Positions 57,301 to 64,000 of a stretch of DNA of 64,000 nt are shown piece by piece. The position numbers and the translations under genes were made by a program. The stretch is from Oidiodendron maius Zn (lineage: Eukaryota; Ascomycota; Leotiomycetes; Myxotrichaceae), in the NCBI GenBank assembly GCA_000827325.1, contig KN832877.1, positions 744,001-808,000 on the forward strand, written 5' to 3'. The notes under the pieces are model-generated. The model ran no database searches. It was not told the DNA's origin and saw nothing but the letters and a program-made list of their open reading frames with translations. The stretch's first letter is position 1; every line of letters begins with the position of its first letter.

Positions 57301-59368
57301 GAGCGATATTGGCTCTGCGAGGATTGCTCAGTATGACTTGCTCCATTCGCCGATACAGCTTGTCCATGTCGGCGGGGATATTATCTAGAGCCTTGTGGAT
57401 ATCGTCTTCTGTGTGGCAGTTAAGAATTTCCTCTAGGACAAGTCGAGTCCATAGAAAGTTACCCTGAGCACGGCTCTCAATGTCATGTGAAACCCGACGC
57501 CTGACCGTATCACTTCCCCGGAGATATTTGATTTCTCTCTCCACGAAGATATGAATATCATTAAAATTGAAGTCGGAGCCATCTTTTTCAATCAGCTCCA
57601 CTTGAAGTGAGCTGGCAAGCCGTCCAAATTCGAGGGTTAAAGATTCCGTCTTTCGACTGACAATGAGTATACGGATGAAAGCGTTGGATCCTATAAATCC
57701 GTGGAGAAGTTGAGGTAATGCCTTTGGAGTGTCACACTCATCTAGACCGTCCACAACCCAATATAGAGGAACTGAAAGGTCCATGGCAAAGAGAATATAT
57801 TCAAACAGCTTATTCCACACCACTATTGGATCAGCTTTCTCAAGCTTGAGCCCTTCATTTGCGAGTTCCAGCAAGCTTCGCTTGAAAGCAGGGAAGTCTC
57901 TTGCAATCTGATATGCAATCGATCTTAAAAAGGTGCCCATGGAACGTTTGTCTGGATCATCAAACTTGAAGAAGAAGTATTGGTAAGCAAGGCCCGATCC
58001 ACGGAGGTGACTGATAATGTGCGCTGCCAAAGTAGACTTCCCACATCCTGGTGGGGCACAGAACCAAGTGACAGAGGATTCCATTTGCATCTTCAGCCAA
58101 GACTGTATTCCAGGCTCCTGGAGCAGCCAGTCGCAAGTGCCTGGGGTCCACAGTCGTCGAATTGAATTCAGATCTTCTTCTGGGCTAGATGAGATTGCTA
58201 AAATTGTATCAAGAAGTTTGGTTTCACTAAGAGCTCCGATGCTCGACGTCGTTGCATCTTTCAGCCGAAGAGATTTGACTAAGAAGCTAAGAGCATTTCG
58301 GACGCTGATATAATTCGAATCATGTGGACTGGAATATTTGCATATGGTATGGTGATTTGCATTGAGCGGTCGTGAGATTTCATTCGCATATCCTAGAACT
58401 GACGAGCTTTTTTCAAGGACCATTAAATTCAGTAAGCCATGAGCGGTAGGAGTGACAAGGGTTTCGTAAAATGACCAAATTGAGAGATTCGGTGCAACGT
58501 GACGAAACTGTTCGTTGAGATCTTCCAAAGCAGGTGAGTTCGTTTTAAGATCGTTCACGAAGTCTCTGGGGGGTTGAAACAGGACTTTGAGCAGTCTGCC
58601 CAAGTCGTCTGCTAGATTTGAGCCACGATGTGGTGTAGCTAGGAATATCACGGCCGATATTGAGCTGACAATATCTTTGTATGCTTTGTCGTTCTGGCCG
58701 AAGAGATACGCCTTTTTCATCACAAGTCCACCCATGGAATGGACGACGAAAATTATGGGCACGTCACCGATGTCTAGAGCTACACCATTGTTCTTGCCGA
58801 ACTTCATTTCGTTCAGGAGCTCTTTGGCGAAATCGCCAATGTTATAGATGCTTCTTGGTGCCCCGGGAAGAAAACTAGCATTGTATCCAAAACTTAGTAT
58901 TCGAGCTTTCTCTATCTCAGGGTCGGATGGCAACCACTGTTCCGGCCAGAACAGGCCAGGATCGCGGGGGTCTTTAGACCATGTCTTTTTACTGCCGCCA
59001 CCCAAACCATGAATAAATATTATATCCACAAGAGGCGTTGTTTTCGGCTGGTGGATAACACGGAGTCCCAGCGGGCCCGATGTTTCTGCTTCCAGAGGTG
59101 GCGGTGAGCTCGGTGGGTAGGGCGTTAGACCCGGGATCGATTGCGGCTGCTGAAGTGCTTCAATTTGCCCTCCGCTTCGGTTTAGATGCCTCCTTCTGAA
59201 CCGGTTTCTGAAGATCCATCCAGCATGCAGTTTTCGGCCATTTTTTGAAGTGGCTGGATCCTGAGTATCCGCTGAATTCCCTTGCAGATTAGAGCTCCCG
59301 AATTCGCCTTGAGAGGTTGGAAGCTCCATTGTGGAATGTGCAGCGCGAAGACTGCTGAAGATATTCAT
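54383..59368 (-). CDS. lipase-NACHT-WD40 protein (fungal NLR-like STAND)
   Basis: One intron-free frame of 1661 residues. An N-terminal alpha/beta-hydrolase (about 105-345) has the oxyanion motif 'IIFIHGLGGG', the nucleophile elbow 'VVHSMGGL' (Ser about 211) and a likely catalytic His in 'LNANHHTICKY'. A NACHT NTPase follows (about 395-620): Walker A 'APPGCGKSTLAAHI' (441-446), Walker B 'LYWVVDGLDECD' (about 535-546), and 'SRAQGNFLWTRLVLEEIL'. Then come a winged-helix part ('LLTVEELSQALRPEFPEI', 'VTIIHKTARDYLLRP') and WD40-type repeats from about 960 to 1600 ('AASYAGFPLSVWAING', 'ITASPDGKLFVTSNSDGVVK'). This architecture is that of fungal NLR-type receptors, linked in other species to heterokaryon incompatibility. 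The WD repeats look diverged, not the near-identical high-copy kind. Ligand unknown. Confidence 0.93.
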   Translation of the reverse strand: MNIFSSLRAAHSTMELPTSQGEFGSSNLQGNSADTQDPATSKNGRKLHAGWIFRNRFRRRHLNRSGGQIEALQQPQSIPGLTPYPPSSPPPLEAETSGPLGLRVIHQPKTTPLVDIIFIHGLGGGSKKTWSKDPRDPGLFWPEQWLPSDPEIEKARILSFGYNASFLPGAPRSIYNIGDFAKELLNEMKFGKNNGVALDIGDVPIIFVVHSMGGLVMKKAYLFGQNDKAYKDIVSSISAVIFLATPHRGSNLADDLGRLLKVLFQPPRDFVNDLKTNSPALEDLNEQFRHVAPNLSIWSFYETLVTPTAHGLLNLMVLEKSSSVLGYANEISRPLNANHHTICKYSSPHDSNYISVRNALSFLVKSLRLKDATTSSIGALSETKLLDTILAISSSPEEDLNSIRRLWTPGTCDWLLQEPGIQSWLKMQMESSVTWFCAPPGCGKSTLAAHIISHLRGSGLAYQYFFFKFDDPDKRSMGTFLRSIAYQIARDFPAFKRSLLELANEGLKLEKADPIVVWNKLFEYILFAMDLSVPLYWVVDGLDECDTPKALPQLLHGFIGSNAFIRILIVSRKTESLTLEFGRLASSLQVELIEKDGSDFNFNDIHIFVEREIKYLRGSDTVRRRVSHDIESRAQGNFLWTRLVLEEILNCHTEDDIHKALDNIPADMDKLYRRMEQVILSNPRRANIALAKVLLQWTICASRLLTVEELSQALRPEFPEILDIRRSIQDICGQFLIVKTTGHVTIIHKTARDYLLRPATITSIIDVAKAHEELFIKSISDLCDHNLRLKLTHDHQALFRTKSFLLYSATSWMFHLRKTRAASDEIFKNVLHLFKNLFVLIWIQTLALVGQLETLVPAAQALAAFTENRRKLNLIMDPSLHRLSDIEFLERWTVDLTKLGGKFGKQLTSDPAAIYELIPLFCPENSIIHQQFHEPDSAKVIVRGISNTSWCDNLAKIDLPHGERALQIACAAQNLAILGSTEAIYIWSTSNFTEICTLMHQEPITHLCFNNKGNTLVSCGLQSTKFWGIPSGELLSSVPNPTFIKLLAINFTENDSKLMLGSNDCEVRYLRIKDLEAGWQIVNSNLLKENSKIGGTAVKSPIPDLLLFNEDGTQVAASYAGFPLSVWAINGGYCVGRCRRGKEYRTLHALPSTSWHSVYRFTWNPVSGHIIGIYKADSIFKWHPITGENQETLSSGDEITASPDGKLFVTSNSDGVVKIWNFQSFTVIYQLSLADLVTGLAFSPDSMRLYDLRWSSVNAWEPSGLIRFLDNNDSFRNTSSGYQLPSFLSHMSEASVAQFAAVGVIAAGLGTSRFCVGNDKGVICLFDTQMEGTIELHKFSDFFPISHIAWSQDARHVAVADLGGNIIIKNLVALDDGNDNTKVRSLAPPTMDMSTHGIRQILFNYDSTLLLVLSEYKGQIWSLNDEAVIATCVFEDNMNRRWLQHPTQKSKFLGFGSADIRVFRWHDFSEFPRLYFQEDQLRRDSHTMPISTQLRSTNPVQFSKSENKYISSSIVNKAFLTQDGNHVMVQLKITSAKGCITKELLIFDVSSFPSDEVGQITSKRLSYAFIPQNISTIVEIPLGILPDFGLVFLDKDLWFCTFQLKVPSDKYEIPQRHYFIPRDWASTQSIEQCCMMENGTILCPKEDTVAVIKCDLENSGF

Positions 59369-61738
59369 GCAACGTCATCGAACATTATAACAAATTGTAG
59401 CGGGGGGAAAAGGAAAGCCAACATCGGGTATGCCTGGGTAGATATTATGTACTATCAGTCCCTACCCACACTCAATGTCCAGAGCAATGGTCATCCAGTA
59501 TCCAAAGTCGACGTCGATGCAGTTGTACCTGAAATAGCGGGCGGATTTTAAATGATTGGTGCGGGTGGTGTTTCGCGTCGTTCCCTAGCGCCCATGTTTC
59601 AGGGAGCGGCGGCAACACTTCCTATCAGGTGAGACTTGAGGCAAATCAAACGGGGTTCTGACAGTCTACTGCAGTTGGCTTTGTAGTCGGCTGTTCTCTG
59701 CAATGGGTCTCGTGTGTTACAAAGCAGATTCACCGTAGGCCATGTCTTATTGCTGCCGTGAAATGAACAAGCTCGGTGGGATGACTGTCTGGTGCTTAAA
59801 TCCTCAATGTGATTTTCTTGCATTACGGCCTCAACATGGATAGCTGACTCCAATACAGTTATCGGCTTGCCTGCGCCCGCTTGGTATCCAATGGTATTAT
59901 AAGGGTCGGATTAGCCATTAATTTCGAACCCCGAAGAAGTGTTTTGGGTCACGTATCCCGTGGGATCAATTTCCTCTACTCTCCCCCTCTCATTTTCCTC
60001 TCAACTACAACAGTATATATCACGGGTGGATCCATCCACCACAAAAATTTGATGATTTTACAGTATACTAATAAGGTATTTATCCCAATTATATAGGTAA
60101 GTAGACAGGATATATAACCGAAAACTTTTACCTAGAATTATATCGCTCCGATGTAGATATGTTCTTCGTTGTGTGTAAGTACAGAGGGAATACCAATACA
60201 GTGCGCACACCAACTTACTCCATAGGACCGAAATGTGGATCGATATATGAACCTCAATTATGGACGCGAAAACCTAACTACATATGCTCTTCCTATCTTC
60301 GACCAACGCCAGCTACGTTTCGCCAATAGCTCCACAAAATGATCAGACGCCATAGACGTGGTCAACAAGACCTCTCTACGTTTTCATCAAGACTATAGTG
60401 ATAACAGCCATATTTCTGGTCTTGTCAACGCCTATAGCCTGCCTCTCAACGCAAGTAATATTCAAACCTTTCTCCAACACCTTCGTCCAATCTCTGCACT
60501 TCTCCGCAGGGTTGGCCGCAGCACCTCATGCCAATATCTCGCAGGCTTGCCGCCGCTAGAGCGGCAAAAGGAGTGGCATAAAGAAGTGGTAGGCTGATTC
60601 CAGGCATCTTTTCTGCTTGCCAAGCTTAATCTCTCTGCGAGTGGTCAGTGCATAAGTGCGACAGGCAATATACTTCAACGCTATCCACTACAAACAATGC
60701 AGATGAGATATGTGATAAATTATTGTTCACTGACAATGACTCGACCAGTACTGACTTTATTTATTTGATTGCAACTCTCACTGGTTGTCTACTTATTCAT
60801 TTCCTTAGTGTGTTCAACTCTATCATTGCCTACGAAACGAGCTGGAAGGGCGTGCTGGTTGATCTGCCAAAGTGTGACGAAAGCCGTACGTTGTAAACTC
60901 ATGTTGCTATATCATTGAACCCAAGCTAAGGGGGTTTCCCAGAGGACCAATAGCATCGTTGCGCAGTTCAGAACAGCCTGCAATCGCCACTCGTCGACGC
61001 ATCGAGCTGTACAAACGTCTATACAGATGATATGTGGCTGCCGCATTTAGTTTAGATGAGTTTGATGTTTCTTGGGCTATAATATGTATTAGTGATAAAA
61101 TACTAGAATTTAAATAAAAGCATCTAGATTTTATATAAATTCTTAGAGGTGTAAATAATATAAATATTGAAGTCCATAGGTTTCGCACGTCTTAGTCGAA
61201 TATTAAGATCAAATCTTCATATATTGACTAGAGTACGCTTAACTACTTAATTCTACAGGTATATTATTGCTGCTCATATACCCTTGGGACATAGGAGTCA
61301 TAAGCTCGTTGTATTAGCTCAATGCATTACAGGCGGAACGTGTATCACCACCTGCTTGATATATCTCAAACACCCCACTCTAATATAGACATTAACCAGC
61401 TTAAAAATAAATATGATAGACTCCTAATCTTCCCGGAAATACTTTCGATGAAACCGACTCTGAACGGCTGTTATTGCGATCGATGTCCCACTCGCCGCGA
61501 TTCTAACCCCCTGCGACAGGTCCAAATCGACTACTGAATAGAAAATGAAAATAAATACGCACAGCCTACTAGACCTAATCACATCGCGCAAAGTGCCAAA
61601 TATACAGATGAGGGACGCGAATGTGTATGATAATATTCTGTTCCTATTGTACAAAAAGGTTGGAAATCTAAACGTTATTGAATAAACAAATTTGCTTTGC
61701 CACATAGAGTCATCATTTAATAAAAGGAGTATCATTAT
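59369..61738. other. 2.4-kb gene-free, AT-rich stretch
   Basis: No frame longer than about 100 codons has any recognisable content. The part from about 60000 to 61740 is markedly AT-rich, with the extreme near 61080-61160. Decayed mobile DNA is possible, but I found no terminal repeats or transposase/reverse transcriptase pieces. Confidence 0.5.
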
Positions 61739-62405
61739 TTACCAAAATCTCACAACGTCAGGGCAGATCTCCTCTCCGCCTGAGGACGTCCAGATGGATT
61801 CTTCTCTGACAGGGGTACCGGTGTGTGCAGCATTGATCATCAAACCGGGCTTGATATAGATTCCGGTGTGGACGACCTTGGACGTGCAGTCACCATTGGT
61901 GGCCCAGAATAGAAGGTCACCCTCCTTTGCCTGAGATCTTGGATATCGCTTGCCCATAGTAGAATGGTATTGGGTCTGTGCAGTACGAGCTGATATATAG
62001 TTAGTTGATGCACCCGATATTTCCTCATAGATATACTTACGAATGGTTTTCCCCTGAGCCTTACACACAGCAAATTGGGTCAGGCCTACAAATTTTCGTC
62101 AGTGTTGGAGTCTATTGAGGAAGCAGTCTCCGTACCCGAGCAGTCGAAGCCTCCTTTAGATGGGCCTTTGCATCCACCACCACCATAAACATATGGAATT
62201 CCCTTCTCCTTCTCAGCAGCAGCGACGATACCAGAGCCAGTTCGCTTCTCCAACTCACGGGCCTCGACTTCAGGGGTGATCATCTATGCCCTATGTTAGC
62301 AGTTGTCGACAAATGATGAAAGCAGATCGGTAATCTCACCTCAGGAGCAGTGGGCATGGTAAGAGCGCCGGCAGCAAAGATAACAGCTAAGTTAAGGAAC
62401 TTCAT
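61739..62405 (-). CDS. secreted NlpC/P60 peptidoglycan hydrolase-like protein
   Basis: Exons 62405-62340, 62283-62136, 62085-62041 and 61989-61739 give 169 residues. A signal peptide (MKFLNLAVIFAAGALTMPTA) is followed by a short pro-region ending in a Kex2-like site 'ELEKR|TGSG'. The NlpC/P60 papain-like domain then fills the protein. The catalytic Cys is in 'GGFDCSGLTQFAVC' and the His in 'SKVVHTGIYI', with 'YVYGGGGCKG' before and 'KEGDLLFWATNGDC' between; the expected polar third residue lies past the His. Bacterial members cut the D-gamma-glutamyl to diamino-acid bond of peptidoglycan. In a fungus a secreted copy would act on bacteria; the domain is mainly bacterial, so ancient transfer is likely, though introns and Kex2 site show adaptation. 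Confidence 0.9.
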
Positions 62406-63367
62406 TCTGACTTAGAGCAATGGTTGCGAGATAGTTAAGTGCGTATAAGTTTGTGAATATCTGAATGAACATCAAGTCTAAAGGCAATGCAGATAAAAGA
62501 TCTTTGGTGAAATGGAGGACCAAGCATCTCCTTTTATGTTAATCTACAGTGAAATGCCTTAAAAGTCTAATGTGTAGATTTATGTTATGCAAGTGTGCTC
62601 CAGTTGAAAGAAGGATCGCTCAATCCGATGTTTTGCATGGGACGCTTTCCGAGATGCTTCCTCCGCTCTATCATGAGTGAAGTCCACCTTCTCTATCTGT
62701 CATTCTATGTGTAAGTTTTCGGATCCCTGGTGTCACGGCGATCTCCGACCATCCCGCGTAGGATTCTGTTCCAGTGCATCGTCTGCCGTGCCGTGTTGTA
62801 CCTGCATGACGGTTAGTGTCCGGCTGATGCACATCATCGGCCCCGCGATGTTATTATTAGCTTCGGTACTGCAATTCTCCTGTCCCGTCTTGGGGATCAG
62901 TATCCTATCACAATATCACCTAATATTAGGATGTGACTACGAACAAGCAGTAAATTCGGCGGCTCCGGTTGGGCATGTCTTACAAACGGTGTCAGGCATA
63001 CTTTCTTTGGAGTATCACGAAATGATACGACCCCACAACCAAAATATGCGAACTACAGTCATAGAGCAGCTACAAAATGTGCCTGACCTACTCCAAATTC
63101 CGAGACTTGCACAGACGCTAGGCCTTCAGATGCTGTAACGCAGAGAGCAACATTGGGTATTATCCATTGTAAATGATCACTACAGTCTCGACTCAATTCT
63201 CAGCTGTTACCAGGAACTGAAGAGCAGGGGCAGGTGTCTCAAATTGAATTCTAGAACGTCAAGATAGCTAACATACGCGAGACAAGGCACAGAGAATCTC
63301 AGATAGGTGACGGGATAGAATGAATGAGTCGTGTATTGTCCTCTCCGTATTATATGCCCTAGACCAT
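62406..63367. other. intergenic, NlpC/P60 upstream to aldo/keto reductase end
   Basis: About 960 bp. A 153-codon plus frame (62677-63138) has one hydrophobic stretch but no recognisable domain, and it overlaps the NlpC/P60 promoter side; I do not call it. Confidence 0.4.
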
Positions 63368-64000
63368 TTAACCAAAGCAAAGATGCTCTAATGACTTTGG
63401 GTACCTCCCTCCCTGAACTGGTATCGTGGTAATGATCTTATTAATTTCGTTAAACTCTGCCGACGTGACAGGCACGTCCTTCATATTCTCCTCCACGCGA
63501 CTGACAGTGGTAGCCCCTGGAATTGGGATGATAGTGGGAAATCCTGCTGATCCTGACTGTGCCTTAACCCACCCAATAGCAACCTGAGCGGGTGTGCATC
63601 CCTTTTTTTCAGCGACTTTATTGATGGCCTTCACGAGCTCTAGGTTCTTGAGAAAATTCTCACCCTGAAAACGGGGCCAATTCTTTTCCGCCTCTGTCAA
63701 GTCGTCCGGAGACGTTTTCTTGCCCGTAAGAAGCCCTCTGCTTAGCGGGCTATACGCAACAATAGGGATTCCAAGCTCCGCGCAAGTAGACGCCACTTCG
63801 TTATGTCGGATATCTGTGGCGAAAATGGAGTACTCAACTTCAACTGCGACAATGGGATGAACAGAAGCTGCCCGACGAATTGTGGCGGCGGCAGTTTCTG
63901 ATAAGCCAATACCACCAATCTTCCCGGCCTTGACGAACTCAGCCAAGTGCCCGACGGTCTCCTCAATTGGAACATTTGGATCAACACGTCCACATTCAAA
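63368..64000 (-). CDS. aldo/keto reductase, 5' end outside window
   Basis: C-terminal 210 or so residues of an AKR, open to the right edge (first visible residues FECGRVDPNVPIEETVGHL). The barrel pattern is clear: 'FVKAGKIGGIGLSETAAATI', 'YSPLSRGLLTGK', 'PAQVAIGWVKAQ' and the NADPH-binding 'TIIPIPGATTVSRVEEN'. The style matches the pyridoxal-reductase/YakC group (AKR8-like) of fungi, which reduces aldehydes such as pyridoxal with NADPH. The catalytic Tyr, Lys and first Asp lie outside the window. The enzyme ends 'SLEHLCFG' at the stop. Substrate is inferred only from similarity. Confidence 0.9.
   Translation of the reverse strand, partial: FECGRVDPNVPIEETVGHLAEFVKAGKIGGIGLSETAAATIRRAASVHPIVAVEVEYSIFATDIRHNEVASTCAELGIPIVAYSPLSRGLLTGKKTSPDDLTEAEKNWPRFQGENFLKNLELVKAINKVAEKKGCTPAQVAIGWVKAQSGSAGFPTIIPIPGATTVSRVEENMKDVPVTSAEFNEINKIITTIPVQGGRYPKSLEHLCFG

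Noticed and set aside
62677-63138. 153-codon plus-strand frame with a hydrophobic segment
   Set aside because: Not recognisable, Cys-rich start unlike a signal peptide; may be chance in an intergenic gap.

Overview
The window looks like nuclear DNA of a filamentous ascomycete (Pezizomycotina, perhaps Leotiomycetes; the class is only a guess). Genes are monocistronic, lie on both strands, and carry many short introns (about 45-90 nt) with fungal GT..AG borders. Conserved products include an Argonaute-chaperone Arb1, a fungal UDP-glucose epimerase, the symportin Syo1, a sedolisin protease and a NACHT-WD40 protein. I re-spliced almost every gene by hand. In each complete gene for which I summed the exons, the total was a multiple of three with one open frame.

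Left part (1-15 kb): an acetamidase-type amidase running off the left edge, mitochondrial 3-hydroxyisobutyrate dehydrogenase, DDB1 (CRL4 ubiquitin ligase adaptor), RNA polymerase III subunit Rpc5/Rpc37, an intracellular GH127 beta-L-arabinofuranosidase, a Pmp3/Sna-type small membrane protein with a PPxY tail, and the RNA 3'-end factor Clp1.

Middle (16-45.5 kb): mostly housekeeping. Arb1 (RNAi/heterochromatin) is divergent from clp1. Then come a GT25 glycosyltransferase, a quinone oxidoreductase, UDP-glucose 4-epimerase, a Sad1/SUN nuclear-envelope protein and a short, degenerate FAD-synthase-like gene. Three ribosome-assembly genes follow: dbp4 and dbp10 are divergent with 160 bp between start codons, and syo1 is convergent with dbp10. 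After them lie IDI1 (isoprenoid pathway), a GNAT acetyltransferase, RPA2 and a secreted sedolisin protease.

Right part (45.9-64 kb) is accessory in character: gene-poor, with long AT-rich gaps. It holds an 844-residue coiled-coil protein I do not recognise, a gene remnant (DUF1214-like C-terminus), a BAHD-type acyltransferase followed by an MFS transporter, a 1661-residue single-exon lipase-NACHT-WD40 protein of the fungal NLR type, a small secreted NlpC/P60 peptidoglycan-hydrolase-like protein, and the end of an aldo/keto reductase. The NLR and the peptidoglycan-hydrolase-like gene in one sparse region are the best candidates for an uncharacterised defence or interaction locus, but any functional link between them is inference.

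I saw no rRNA, convincing tRNA, CRISPR array or intact transposon.
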